Positions 54,702-64,000 of a stretch of 64,000 bases of DNA are shown here, piece by piece. A program made the position numbers and the translations under genes. Below the pieces are notes generated by a model. It made no database searches. It worked only from the letters and a program-made list of their open reading frames with translations, and was not told the origin of the DNA. The stretch covers positions 310,001 through 374,000 of the forward strand of contig NZ_CP151843.1 in the NCBI RefSeq assembly GCF_038452265.1, in the 5' to 3' direction. Numbering within the stretch: the first letter of the stretch is position 1; each line of letters starts with the position of its first letter. Source of the stretch: Vibrio diazotrophicus (GTDB taxonomy: Bacteria; Pseudomonadota; Gammaproteobacteria; Enterobacterales; Vibrionaceae).

Positions 54702-55901
54702 ATGCACATATTTACATCGAAACCAACCGCTTTAAATCCATTTCATGTACTTATTAAGCCCATTGGCCCCTTGTGTAACCTAGATTGTGACTACTGCTTC
54801 TATCTCGATAAGACAGAATATTTTCCAAATCAAAATCGTTTTGATATGAGTGACGCACTTCTAGAAGCTCATATTAAGGGATACATCGAAAGTCAGCCCC
54901 GCGGCACGGTAGAGGTAACCTTTGGCTGGCAAGGGGGAGAGCCGACTCTACGCGGTATCGACTTTTACAAGCGAGCCATCGCCTATCAGAAAAAGCACAA
55001 ACGAGAGGACATGAATGTGTTGAACACATTTCAGACTAACGGTGTGCTTATCAATGATGAATGGGCGCAGTTTTTGAAACTGAATTGTTTTCTGGTGGGT
55101 ATTAGTCTTGATGGCGACGAAGAGTTGCATGATCGCTACCGCAAACATCGAAACGGCAAAGGATCTTATCAGCAGGTATTAAGAGGGCTACGTTGTCTTC
55201 AAAAGTATGATGTGGAATACAACGTGTTAACCGTGGTTCAAGCAAATAACGGCAGTCACGGTAGAAGGGTTTATCAACATCTCACATCACTTGGCGTTCA
55301 GTTCATTCAATTTATTCCGGTCGTTGAAGCTGAGAAAGGCAAAGGTGTCACAGATCGAACAGTCGGAGCAAAGCAATTTGGCCGCTTCATGATCGAGGTA
55401 TTTAACACTTGGCGTGAAAACGATATTGGTCGAGTGTTTGTAAGCCACTTCGACAATGCATTGGGCATGAGCTTGGGTATGCCTTCATCGAGCTGTGTTC
55501 ATTCGCCAAGCTGTGGCAATAACTTAGTCATTGAACACAACGGTGATGTGTACAGTTGTGACCATTTTGTTTATCCGCAATTTAAACTGGGCAACATAAA
55601 ACGCAGTGACTATCCAGATCTGATTGAAACACCAATCCAGCAGAACTTTTCTCGCGGAAAACCATCGTCAAGCGCGCTGCACTGTGGTCAGTGTTCACAA
55701 CGTTATTTGTGTCATGGGGCTTGTCCTGCTCAGAGGATCAATCAAAACGGAGAGATCTCGTTCACTGAGAAGCACCATCTGTGTGAAGGATACTTTATGT
55801 TCTTCTCTTTTATTGAACCGTATTTAAAAGCGATGGGTGAATGTTTAAGACAACAATTGCCGGTGATTTATTACTCACATTTCGTCAAAGGGGAAGAATA
55901 A
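54702..55901 (+). CDS. Anaerobic sulfatase-maturating enzyme (radical SAM)
   Basis: 399-aa radical SAM protein. The SAM cluster motif is CNLDCDYC (Cys25, Cys29, Cys32), followed by a SPASM-type C-terminal region with many Cys (CVHSPSCGNN, CDHFVYP, CGQCSQRYLCHGACP). These proteins convert the active-site Cys of sulfatases to formylglycine, and both sulfatases encoded next to it have the Cys form. The ATG at 54702 starts the conserved part; the earlier GTG frame (54573) adds a low-complexity tail with no support. Divergent from the sulfatase pair. Confidence 0.92.
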   Translation: MHIFTSKPTALNPFHVLIKPIGPLCNLDCDYCFYLDKTEYFPNQNRFDMSDALLEAHIKGYIESQPRGTVEVTFGWQGGEPTLRGIDFYKRAIAYQKKHKREDMNVLNTFQTNGVLINDEWAQFLKLNCFLVGISLDGDEELHDRYRKHRNGKGSYQQVLRGLRCLQKYDVEYNVLTVVQANNGSHGRRVYQHLTSLGVQFIQFIPVVEAEKGKGVTDRTVGAKQFGRFMIEVFNTWRENDIGRVFVSHFDNALGMSLGMPSSSCVHSPSCGNNLVIEHNGDVYSCDHFVYPQFKLGNIKRSDYPDLIETPIQQNFSRGKPSSSALHCGQCSQRYLCHGACPAQRINQNGEISFTEKHHLCEGYFMFFSFIEPYLKAMGECLRQQLPVIYYSHFVKGEE

Positions 55902-56190
55902 ATAATATTGAAGTAAGTAAATATCTTCTTCTATAAGTGCGATGCGCTTAATGATTTTTTGGGTTCCATTTTTCTTGATTTATGTTCTGTTAATTTGTTT
56001 TTAATAATTTATGTAAAAGTGTGAATTAATCTTTCGTCAAAAAATGCGATGCAATCGAAAAATAATTGAGGTGAATGGATGGAGTTATGACTCAGATATC
56101 GAAAATATAAAAAGTCGTTTTAATAATAATAATTCGTGATATTAAATTATTTCCAACGAAGCAGCTTATTTAACTGAGTGATTATTTATA

Positions 56191-57903
56191 ATGTCTGTGT
56201 GCTGGAAAGATTTAACCGAGAAAGACAATTTATTTGCGACTCGTCAGAGCGTTGCAGAATTAGCCAAAAATGTGTTGCATCAACACGTAATGATTATTTC
56301 CGACCAAGTTAAATTAGATGTTCAAGCAAATAGTGCCGCCCATTACACGCGTCAAACGGCAGATATTGAATATGTATGCCGTTTATTATGGTTAGCGGTT
56401 CCGGCAAAGCATGTTCATCCTGAAATCAATCATTTGTTGAGTCAGAGAATCATCGATGGAACTGCGCCTGATTCTAGTGAGTTTTGGCAACCTGCAAAGG
56501 ACTATGACCAACGAGTTGTAGAAATGTCGGCCATCGCGATGGCGCTTGTGGAAGCGCCTGAAATCTACTGGCAACCATTAACTGAAGAGCAACAAGCGAA
56601 TTTGTCTGAATGGTTGCTATCGTCTACGTACATCGCACTGCCACCCAACAACTGGTATTGGTTCCGCGTGCTTGTTTTGGAATCTCTGTCTTCGGTTGGT
56701 ATTGCTGTTGATGCGTTGAACTTAGAGTTCGATCTACAAGCCATCGATGATATGCAGCTTGAGCAAGGTTGGTATGAAGATGGTGCCACTGGTGTTATGG
56801 ATTACTACAATCCTATGGCATTTCATCTTTACGCCTTGATGTATTGTCGCTGGAATCCAGAATCACCACGTAAAGAATTACTGCTTAGTAACGCGTTAGA
56901 GTTCGCGAAAACTTACAGTGACTGGTTTGACGTTGAAGGACGTCAACTTGCCTACGGCCGTTCATTAAATTACCGTTTCGCAGCATTAGCTTTTTGGGCC
57001 GAACTTGCCAGAGTTAACCCAGAGCATCCTGATATTGGCTTATGGCGAACGCTTTGGACGCAAGGGATGAACTGGTGGGCGAAGCAGCCTATTTCTGACA
57101 ACAACGGCTTACTTCTACCGGGATTCGCATATCCTAACTTGCTAATGAGTGAATTCTATACCAGCTCAGTGTCACCGCTATTAGCTTTTAAAGCGTTTAA
57201 TGCTTTAGCGATGGAAGATACTCATCCATTTTGGCAGGTAGAAGTTGCATCACTGACGCCTACCACAAAACCACAGTGGGTAAACGACAGACATCTTCAG
57301 TGGCGTAACGGCGGTAGCTATTTATTGACCAACGCTTCTGGCAGCAACGAGCTGCGTGAATGTGTAGATAAATACTACAAGTTTGCCTATAGCTCTGCTC
57401 ATGGGTTCTGTATAGACAGTGTGCGTTGGATAAACCAAGGGTGGGCTGGTGATAACATTCTCGCTTTCCAGCATCCAGACACGCTGCAGTGGTATAGCAG
57501 ACCGAGACATATTGAAGCCTATCGAGAGGGAGAGGCGTTGGTCTCTGTCTGGTCTCCATTCAATGGTTGCAACGTTACCACCTACCAAAGTCTTCAAACA
57601 GATCGAGAAGTTCGCATTCATCGAATAACGAGTGACCGAGATTTGTCGTTCCTTATGACCGGATATTGTGTGGACGAGTGGCGAGGCTGGTTTAGTCACG
57701 CTGCCGCAGCGCCTTCGCGAATTGAATCCAAAAAATTATTTAGTGAATTGCGGTTGGTCAGAGGTCAGGGGCAAGCCTGTTGCTACCCGTGCGCTCCGAA
57801 CACCAACGTGGTGTATCCGCATTCCAGTGTTCCCGCTATTTCGGGTGTCATCAATGTTGGTGACACGGACATAGAAGTCCATGTTCTGGCCGGAAATATA
57901 TGA
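56191..57903 (+). CDS. DUF2264 protein
   Basis: 570-aa predicted cytoplasmic protein with no signal peptide. It matches the DUF2264 family in its core: NNWYWFRVLVLES, GWYEDGATGVMDYYN, YGRSLNYRFAALAFWAEL and LLPGFAYPNLLMSE. The family has an (alpha/alpha)-toroid look with Trp-rich repeats, shared by many glycan hydrolases and lyases, but I know of no established function. Between the maturase and the ABC importer on the same strand. In this context it is a candidate glycan-processing enzyme for the same oligosaccharide. The start has no obvious Shine-Dalgarno sequence. Confidence 0.8.
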   Translation: MSVCWKDLTEKDNLFATRQSVAELAKNVLHQHVMIISDQVKLDVQANSAAHYTRQTADIEYVCRLLWLAVPAKHVHPEINHLLSQRIIDGTAPDSSEFWQPAKDYDQRVVEMSAIAMALVEAPEIYWQPLTEEQQANLSEWLLSSTYIALPPNNWYWFRVLVLESLSSVGIAVDALNLEFDLQAIDDMQLEQGWYEDGATGVMDYYNPMAFHLYALMYCRWNPESPRKELLLSNALEFAKTYSDWFDVEGRQLAYGRSLNYRFAALAFWAELARVNPEHPDIGLWRTLWTQGMNWWAKQPISDNNGLLLPGFAYPNLLMSEFYTSSVSPLLAFKAFNALAMEDTHPFWQVEVASLTPTTKPQWVNDRHLQWRNGGSYLLTNASGSNELRECVDKYYKFAYSSAHGFCIDSVRWINQGWAGDNILAFQHPDTLQWYSRPRHIEAYREGEALVSVWSPFNGCNVTTYQSLQTDREVRIHRITSDRDLSFLMTGYCVDEWRGWFSHAAAAPSRIESKKLFSELRLVRGQGQACCYPCAPNTNVVYPHSSVPAISGVINVGDTDIEVHVLAGNI

Positions 57904-57977
57904 GCATTGCTTATGTAATGCCTTGAATTCCTTAAAACAAAAACCTTGAAACAATAGATCATCTTATGGAGTTAAAT

Positions 57978-59897
57978 ATGAAGAAACACAATAAGATACC
58001 TCATTTGGGCAAAGCGGCTTTAGCAGTTGCTGCAGCGCTGTCTTTCTCAAGTTGGGCAGGTACTTATAATGAAGCGCCTCAGCTGAATGAGTTGGTGAAG
58101 TCCGGTAAGTTACCTAAAGTTGAGGAACGTTTACCAGAAAATCCATTGGTTGTTGAGCCGAATGAGTCTATCGGTCAATACGGTGGAACCTTGAACCTAG
58201 TTGGTAAAGCAATGGATAACGGTCACCGCATCCGCACCATCGCTTATGACAACTTGTTTAATTTTGATACTACATACTCGAAAGTCATTCCAAACTTAGC
58301 GGTTGGTTTCACTTCGAATACCGAGAATACTGAGTTCACCATTCAACTGCGTAAGGGAGTGAAATGGTCTGACGGTACTGCGTTCACTGCGGACGATATT
58401 GCATTTTATATCAATGAAATCATCGGTGACCCAGAACATTCTGGTAACCGTCCTTTAGCACTGCCTGCTCATGATTCAGCAAAAGCAGAAGTGATTGACG
58501 CGCATACTGTGAAAATCACTTTGGCTAAACCAAACGGCATGTTTATCCGTACATTAGCGACTGTAGATAGTGAAAGTTTCACCGCTTTCCCTAAACACTA
58601 CTGTTCTCAATTTATGCCTAAGTTCAATGACAAAGCGGTAGAAAATGCGAAGGCAAAAGGATTTGATTCTTGGCGCCAATACGCTTCAACACGTTGTGAA
58701 GCACATTATTTCCTTGAGCACCATGCAAACGTAGATCGCCCGGTACTTACCGCATGGAAAGTGACCACACCTCCGGGACCAAACGCGACGTATGCAGTTT
58801 ATGAACGTAACCCTTATTACTGGCAGGTTGATACTGAAGGTAACCAGCTACCATATTTGGATTCTGTTCGCTGGCGTTACAGTGAAGATCAGGAAGAAAT
58901 GGTGCTTCGTGCTGCAAACGGTGAAACGGATTTCCAACACCGCGATATCGGTCAGACATCGTACCGCTCTTTGTTGATTGAAAATGAAAAGAAGGGCAAT
59001 TACACCTACAAGTTCCGTCCTAGCACACTAAGCACTGAGCTTGCACTGCCTTTGAACCAAACATCTAAAGATCCTCTGAAACGTGAGCTATTCGCGAATA
59101 AGGATTTCCGTATCGCTCTTTCACATGCGATCGATCGTTCAGAAATCAGTGAAACGGTTTATTCAGGTGTTGTAGGACCACATCAGGCTGCTCCAACAGA
59201 TATTTCGCCTTTCTATGATAAAGATGCTGTAGAGCAGTACACGCAATATGATGTTAAGAAAGCCAACAAAATCCTTGATGATTTAGGCCTGACTAAACGT
59301 GATGCGGAAGGCTATCGTTTGCTTAAGAATGGCGAGCGTCTGCGTATTGAAGCGATATCTGAAACTCGCAGAAAAGGTGTATTTGCAGATGCATTAGAAC
59401 TGATCAAAAACCAATGGAAAGACGTCGGTATCTTCCTAGACATCCGTATCATTGAATCTAATCACCTGATCAACCTTCGTCTAACGAATGATTTCGATTT
59501 GATTCCTAACCTAGGTGAAGGCGGTGTTGGTGTTATTGATGAAGCTCGTTACTACTTCCCATTCAGCCCTGAATCTACATGGGGTATGGGTTACTACCTA
59601 TGGGCAAATGAGCCAACCAATGAGTTTGCCGTTGAGCCACCAGCTTACGTGAAACAGCAGCTTGAGTTGTGGAAAAAGGTAACAGAAACCTCTTCTCAGG
59701 AAGAACAACAGAAATACATGAAAGAAATCATGCAAATCGCGAAAGAAAATTTCTACGTGATTGGTACTGTTGAAGCTATGCCTGCTGGTGTCGTGGTGAG
59801 TAATAAACTGCACAACGTTCCAGAAAACATGCCTCAGTCTTGGAACTTCCCAACTCCTGGACCAATGCGCATGAGCCAGTTATGGAAAAGCCAATAA
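57978..59897 (+). CDS. Peptide-family ABC substrate-binding protein
   Basis: 639-aa periplasmic solute-binding protein family 5 (DppA/OppA type). Signal peptide about 1-29, ending SSWA. Family stretches are RKGVKWSDGTAFTADDIAFY, DNLFNFDT and FRIALSHAIDRSEI. Family 5 also serves oligosaccharides, for example the vibrio chitobiose importer. Placed after the sulfatase/DUF2264 genes, so the likely ligand is the sulfated oligosaccharide. The ATG at 57978 has GGAG at correct spacing; the upstream ATG at 57966 overlaps that RBS. Confidence 0.88.
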   Translation: MKKHNKIPHLGKAALAVAAALSFSSWAGTYNEAPQLNELVKSGKLPKVEERLPENPLVVEPNESIGQYGGTLNLVGKAMDNGHRIRTIAYDNLFNFDTTYSKVIPNLAVGFTSNTENTEFTIQLRKGVKWSDGTAFTADDIAFYINEIIGDPEHSGNRPLALPAHDSAKAEVIDAHTVKITLAKPNGMFIRTLATVDSESFTAFPKHYCSQFMPKFNDKAVENAKAKGFDSWRQYASTRCEAHYFLEHHANVDRPVLTAWKVTTPPGPNATYAVYERNPYYWQVDTEGNQLPYLDSVRWRYSEDQEEMVLRAANGETDFQHRDIGQTSYRSLLIENEKKGNYTYKFRPSTLSTELALPLNQTSKDPLKRELFANKDFRIALSHAIDRSEISETVYSGVVGPHQAAPTDISPFYDKDAVEQYTQYDVKKANKILDDLGLTKRDAEGYRLLKNGERLRIEAISETRRKGVFADALELIKNQWKDVGIFLDIRIIESNHLINLRLTNDFDLIPNLGEGGVGVIDEARYYFPFSPESTWGMGYYLWANEPTNEFAVEPPAYVKQQLELWKKVTETSSQEEQQKYMKEIMQIAKENFYVIGTVEAMPAGVVVSNKLHNVPENMPQSWNFPTPGPMRMSQLWKSQ

Positions 59898-59917
59898 TCA
59901 ATAGCGTTTGAAAGTCC

Positions 59918-59946
59918 TTGCCCCACGGGATAGTGGGGCAATCTTT
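59918..59946 (+). terminator. Attenuator-type hairpin after binding protein
   Basis: Perfect TTGCCCCAC / GTGGGGCAA stem with a 6-base loop, followed by ATCTTT. It probably gives higher expression of the binding protein than of the permeases. Confidence 0.75.
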
Positions 59947-60068
59947 AGCACGAATAACAACAAATATACCTATAAAAGTTGCAGCTTGAGAAATGGTCCA
60001 TTTCTTCGAGCTCACATTCATCACACGTCAGTGGTAAACAATTTGGTGTCACTATTTAAGGAACAGTA

Positions 60069-61076
60069 ATGAACAGTTTTTTTCTGTTTGCAGGTAAGCG
60101 GCTGGTGTCGATATTCGTCACTCTTTTGGCCGTATCAATTGTCGTTTTTGCCGTCATAGATCTGCCTCCCGGCGATTTTGCTACGGCCAAGATCGCTGAA
60201 CTTCAAGCGATGGGACAAACTGTGGATCCGCAGATGATTCATACCATGCGCGAAATGTATGGTTTGGATAAATCTCTGGGCGAACGCTATGTCAATTGGA
60301 TTGCAGGATTGTTAGTTGGCGATTTAGGAATATCGCTAACCACTAACCAGTCTGTGTGGGAAACGATCGAGCCACGTATATGGCCTACAGTTTCACTTGC
60401 TGCAGCCGTATTCATTTTCCAGTTTCTAATCGCTATTCCGATTGGCATGTATTCAGCGTTACGTCAGTACTCTTGGGGAGACTACATAGCAACAATTTTT
60501 GGTTTCATTGGCATGGCAACGCCTAACTTCGTGATTGCAATTGTCGCTCTGCTGATTGGCTACTACAGCTTCGATACCGTGGTTTCCGGTTTATATTCTG
60601 ATGCATATCTTGATCAACCAATGTCTTGGGCAAAACTTATGGACGCTGCTTCAAGAAGCTGGATTTACATTCTGGTTGTTGGTACCGCAGGTATGGCAGG
60701 CATTATTCGAATCATGCGCGCGAACTTACTCGATGAGCTGAAGAAGCCCTATGTGAAAACAGCGCGAGCGAAAGGACAAACGGAAGCAAAACTCATTTTG
60801 AAATACCCAGTTCGTATTGCGATTCTTCCGATTGTGTCAACTATTGGCTGGATGCTTCCTGCGTTGCTGGGCGCAGACATTATTGTAAGCCAAGTAATGA
60901 ACATACCAACTCTTGGCCCACTAATGCTCGCGTCATTACGTTCTCAAGATATGTATGTTGCGGGTGATGTTCTATTGATCATGTCCATTCTCACCATCAT
61001 TGGTACCTTGATTTCTGACCTTTTACTGTACTGGATTGACCCTCGAGTACGTGTTGGCGTTGCGAAGGAGTTTTAA
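60069..61076 (+). CDS. ABC permease, DppB type
   Basis: 335 aa with about six membrane helices. Family stretches are an N-terminal ADR-type helix, GDLGISLTTNQSVWETI, and the coupling region PYVKTARAKGQTEAKLILKY. Works with the DppC-type permease 3 bp downstream. Confidence 0.92.
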   Translation: MNSFFLFAGKRLVSIFVTLLAVSIVVFAVIDLPPGDFATAKIAELQAMGQTVDPQMIHTMREMYGLDKSLGERYVNWIAGLLVGDLGISLTTNQSVWETIEPRIWPTVSLAAAVFIFQFLIAIPIGMYSALRQYSWGDYIATIFGFIGMATPNFVIAIVALLIGYYSFDTVVSGLYSDAYLDQPMSWAKLMDAASRSWIYILVVGTAGMAGIIRIMRANLLDELKKPYVKTARAKGQTEAKLILKYPVRIAILPIVSTIGWMLPALLGADIIVSQVMNIPTLGPLMLASLRSQDMYVAGDVLLIMSILTIIGTLISDLLLYWIDPRVRVGVAKEF

Positions 61077-61078
61077 TT

Positions 61079-62239
61079 ATGACTACGTCTGCTATTCGTA
61101 ATCTTGGGCATCTGTTTAAGCGCCGCAAGAAAACTATTGATTTAAGTACTGCAACTCAGTGGCAGCTTATAGGCATGAAAATGCGTCAGCACAAGCTGGC
61201 ATGGTTCAGTTTGAAGTTTTTGATCATTGTGTACGTTATTGCTGCGTTTGCCGAGTTCTTTGCACCGTTTGATCCGAGTGATAACTGGAGACGCTATACC
61301 TATGCTCCGCCACAATCTGTGAGCTTGTTTGAAAATAGCCATGATGGATGGCGCTGGGCTCCTCATTTGGAGTTTTATAAGAGTGAAACAGATAAGCGCA
61401 CCTTAAAGAGGCATTATCAGTTGGATCCAGAGACTAAAGTTTACTTTTCATTCTTTGGCAAAACAGAGTCTTATGAACTGATGGGCTTTATCCCTATGAG
61501 CTACAAGTTCATCGTGCCGCACGATACCAAGCAACCTTTCTTCATTTTGGGTTCAGATCGTATGGGACGAGATATGTTGTCGCGTCTTATTTATGGTGCA
61601 CGTATTTCATTGTCTGTTGGCCTTATGGGGGTATTCACAACATTTGTTTTGGGTATTTTGATCGGTGGTGTGTCGGGTTATTTTGGCGGTACGGTAGATA
61701 ACATCATTCAACGCACGATTGAGTTCATCAAATCGATTCCGACACTTCCGCTGTGGATGGCGCTATCGGCGTCTCTGCCTGCTGAGTGGAGCTCACTAAC
61801 CAAATACTTCTTAATTACCATCATTTTGGGCTTAGTTTCTTGGCCTGATATGGCTCGAGTGGTGCGCAGTCGCTTTATGTCATTACGTGGTGAGGAATAT
61901 GTGGCTGCTGCTTGGTTGGATGGTAATAGCCCGTTTGAAATTATCCGACGTTATATGGCACCGAACTTTATGAGCCACATTATCGCTGTAGTGACACTCG
62001 CAATTCCTATGATGATTTTGGGTGAGACAGCATTGAGCTTCCTTGGCTTAGGTCTACAAGCTCCAATGGTGAGCTGGGGTGTACTACTTCAAGAAGCACA
62101 AAATATTCGAGCTTTGGCTGAAGCTACTTGGCTACTCATTCCTGCGGTAGCGGTAATTATTGTTATTCTAGCGATGAACTTCGTTGGTGATGGTCTGCGT
62201 GATGCCTGTGACCCATACCATGATCAGGGAGCAAAATAA
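61079..62239 (+). CDS. ABC permease, DppC type
   Basis: 386 aa. A basic N-terminal tail and TM1 (about residues 45-62) are followed by a long extracytoplasmic stretch of about 100 residues, then HILGSDRMGRDMLSRLIYGAR-like sequence (LGSDRMGRDMLSRLIYGAR) and a permease domain with the EAA-type GEEYVAAAWLDGNSPFEII. Longer than the usual 300 aa because of the N-terminal segment, as seen in other carbohydrate-type members. Stop overlaps the ATPase start (TAATG). Confidence 0.92.
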   Translation: MTTSAIRNLGHLFKRRKKTIDLSTATQWQLIGMKMRQHKLAWFSLKFLIIVYVIAAFAEFFAPFDPSDNWRRYTYAPPQSVSLFENSHDGWRWAPHLEFYKSETDKRTLKRHYQLDPETKVYFSFFGKTESYELMGFIPMSYKFIVPHDTKQPFFILGSDRMGRDMLSRLIYGARISLSVGLMGVFTTFVLGILIGGVSGYFGGTVDNIIQRTIEFIKSIPTLPLWMALSASLPAEWSSLTKYFLITIILGLVSWPDMARVVRSRFMSLRGEEYVAAAWLDGNSPFEIIRRYMAPNFMSHIIAVVTLAIPMMILGETALSFLGLGLQAPMVSWGVLLQEAQNIRALAEATWLLIPAVAVIIVILAMNFVGDGLRDACDPYHDQGAK

Positions 62240-63927
62240 TGAGCGATAAAATTCTACAAGTTAAAAACCTTAATGTGAGTTTCCCGACCAGTATGGAGCA
62301 CTTCCATGCGGTTAAAAATGTGTCATTCGATTTGTATCGTGGTGAAACACTGTCTGTTATCGGCGAGTCGGGCTCAGGTAAGTCGGTCACTTCGTCTGCA
62401 ATTATGCAGCTCTTAGATAAACCAGGGCGAATAGATTCCGGTGAGATTCTTTACACCACCGAAACGGGTGATGTTATTGATATTGCACAAATGGATCCAC
62501 GCAGCAAGAGTATGCGTTCATTACGCTGTTTCAACTTTTCACTAGTTTCACAAGAGCCGATGGCAGCGTTGAGCCCAGTGCACACTGTCGGTGATCAAAT
62601 CAAAGAAGTTTTGTGTCTGGTTGAACCAAGTATCACGAAACAGCAAGCACACATGAGAGCAATTGAACTGCTTGAACAAGTGCAGATGCCAGAACCATCA
62701 AGTTTAATTAATAAGTACTCATTTGAGTTATCGGGTGGTCAGAGACAGCGTGTCGTGATTGCAATGGCCATTGCGTCTCGCCCCGACGTTTTAATCGCCG
62801 ATGAACCGACAACTGCCCTTGATGTCACTACACAGGCAGAGATTTTAGATTTGTTTAAGAAGCTGCAAGATGAAATAGGTATGGCGATTCTGTTCATCAC
62901 TCATGACCTTGGTGTAGTAGCACAAATTTCAGACAGAGTTGTGGTGATGGAAAAGGGAGAGGTGGTTGAATGTGGAAATATTCGCCAAGTCTTTGAACGT
63001 CCTGAACATCCATATACCAAAAAGTTGATGGAAGCGACGCGATCTCTAGAAAAACCTTCAAAAGTGAAAGTGCCATATTGCTTGCAAGAGGGCAGCAATG
63101 TTCGTCCAATTCTGGATTTGAACGGTGTAACGAAAGTTTTTCATAAGCCTGCAAAAGTGTTCCAGAAAAAAAGCACGATGACAGCGGTTGATAATGCTCA
63201 CCTCAAATTGTATCCAGGTGAGTCGTTGGGCATTGTGGGTGAATCTGGTTCGGGTAAGAGTACTTTAGGGCGAGCCATTCTTGGTATGTCTCCGGCGACA
63301 TCAGGTACGATTCAATACGTTGATGAAAAAGGTAACGTTGACATTGAGCTATCTGACTACAAACGTGTGGTACGTGACCCGCTGTTTGCAGATCTTCGAT
63401 TGATATTCCAAGACCCTTGGTCGTCGTTAAATCCACGTATGACTGTATTTGATATCATCGAAGAGCCGTTAATTAAACTGCGTACTGAAATGAACAAAGC
63501 GGAACGTGAAGAGCGTGTTCGTAATATTATGAAGTGGGTTGGGTTGCCACCTCAGTTCTCAAGCCGTTATCCCCACGCATTCTCGGGTGGTCAGAGGCAA
63601 CGTATCGTTATTGCTCGTGCGTTGGTCACTATTCCGAAAGTGGTCATTGCAGATGAAGCAACGGCAGCACTGGATGTATCACTGCGTTCACAGGTTCTGG
63701 ATTTGCTTATCGAGTTCCAGAACGTGTATGGCACAGCATTCATCCTCATTACCCACGACATTGCTACGGTGAAGTACTTCTGTGACCGAGTATTAGTGCT
63801 ACAACACGGAAAAATCGTGGAACAGGGTGCGGTGGAACAGGTGATATACCATCCGGAACAGGCTTATACCCAACAGTTAATTTCAGCCGTTCCCGTCGCT
63901 GAGTTAGCGCCTGAAATATCCGTTTAA
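62239..63927 (+). CDS. Fused tandem ABC ATPase (DppD-DppF type)
   Basis: 562 aa: two ATPase domains in one chain, as in GsiA or YejF. First half: GESGSGKSV, LSGGQRQRV, VLIADEPTTALDV. Second half: GESGSGKST, FSGGQRQRI, VVIADEATAALDV (Ala replacing the usual Pro after the Walker B Glu, which should not affect catalysis). Each half ends with the oligopeptide-type C-terminal segment; HPYTKKLMEAT closes the first. Completes a full importer with the two permeases and binding protein. Confidence 0.93.
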   Translation: MSDKILQVKNLNVSFPTSMEHFHAVKNVSFDLYRGETLSVIGESGSGKSVTSSAIMQLLDKPGRIDSGEILYTTETGDVIDIAQMDPRSKSMRSLRCFNFSLVSQEPMAALSPVHTVGDQIKEVLCLVEPSITKQQAHMRAIELLEQVQMPEPSSLINKYSFELSGGQRQRVVIAMAIASRPDVLIADEPTTALDVTTQAEILDLFKKLQDEIGMAILFITHDLGVVAQISDRVVVMEKGEVVECGNIRQVFERPEHPYTKKLMEATRSLEKPSKVKVPYCLQEGSNVRPILDLNGVTKVFHKPAKVFQKKSTMTAVDNAHLKLYPGESLGIVGESGSGKSTLGRAILGMSPATSGTIQYVDEKGNVDIELSDYKRVVRDPLFADLRLIFQDPWSSLNPRMTVFDIIEEPLIKLRTEMNKAEREERVRNIMKWVGLPPQFSSRYPHAFSGGQRQRIVIARALVTIPKVVIADEATAALDVSLRSQVLDLLIEFQNVYGTAFILITHDIATVKYFCDRVLVLQHGKIVEQGAVEQVIYHPEQAYTQQLISAVPVAELAPEISV

Positions 63928-63940
63928 TTCTATTATTCAT

Positions 63941-63975
63941 AGCCTTCTCATTAGGGATATTGAGAAGGCTTCTTT
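63941..63975 (+). terminator. Terminator after ABC importer operon
   Basis: AGCCTTCTCA / TGAGAAGGCT stem with a 10-base loop, followed by TCTTTC. Confidence 0.75.
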
Positions 63976-63990
63976 CGTTGGAGATCTAGC

Positions 63991-64000
63991 ATGAGTATTT
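63991..64000 (+). CDS. Start of a further gene, cut by window edge
   Basis: ATGAGTATTT with TTGGAGATC about eight bases upstream, a convincing RBS. Only the first three codons are visible, so nothing can be said about the product. It could still belong to the glycan locus. Confidence 0.45.

Overview
The window looks like a piece of a Vibrio (Vibrionaceae) genome. The proteins most resemble vibrio and enterobacterial versions: a YdfG-type dehydrogenase, EamA, ProVWX, SpeA/SpeB, YidE and YcdX. There is an ERIC-type repeat, several Fur-box-like sites and a zwf-pgl-gnd operon. I infer, without proof, that it comes from a second chromosome, because vibrios usually carry zwf-pgl-gnd there. No rRNA, tRNA, CRISPR array, prophage or insertion sequence is visible.

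Layout. 0-4 kb: the tail of a pyrimidine-degradation (rut) cluster (rutF, NCS1 permease, YdfG-like dehydrogenase, a stand-alone ribB), with an ERIC element between rutF and the permease. 4-7.2 kb: a ZIP metal transporter, a beta-propeller lactonase and the cysteine/O-acetylserine exporter EamA. 7.4-10.8 kb: a Fur-box-flanked iron-siderophore-type ABC importer split into two convergent units. 11-16 kb: a lipoprotein and two near-identical chemoreceptors. 16-20 kb: a small His/Lys-rich secreted protein and the pentose phosphate operon zwf-pgl-gnd. 20.5-26.6 kb: a Cache/GAF/HD-GYP c-di-GMP phosphodiesterase, a PHP phosphatase, a cytochrome b562 and a PepSY membrane protein behind a Fur box. 26.7-32.2 kb: MgtE, a MarR regulator and proVWX. 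32.7-35.5 kb: speA-speB (arginine to putrescine). 35.6-40.3 kb: an Lrp/AsnC regulator, a divergent PLP enzyme and a polar amino acid ABC importer. 40.4-44.5 kb: YidE, a PanE-type reductase and a porin.

45.2-64 kb is the most distinctive part. It holds a SulP anion transporter, galactose-1-phosphate uridylyltransferase (GalT), a GH88 unsaturated uronyl hydrolase, a GH112 galactoside phosphorylase, two cysteine-type sulfatases without visible signal peptides, an anaerobic sulfatase maturase (anSME), a DUF2264 protein and a complete peptide-family ABC importer. Read together, this suggests uptake of a sulfated, uronate-containing oligosaccharide followed by cytoplasmic processing: anSME activates the sulfatases, sulfate is removed, GH88 removes a terminal unsaturated uronate, GH112 phosphorolyses a beta-galactoside to galactose-1-phosphate, and GalT passes that into UDP-galactose/glucose-1-phosphate metabolism. 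The natural substrate, the polymer-cleaving lyase and the regulator are not visible and may lie beyond the right edge.
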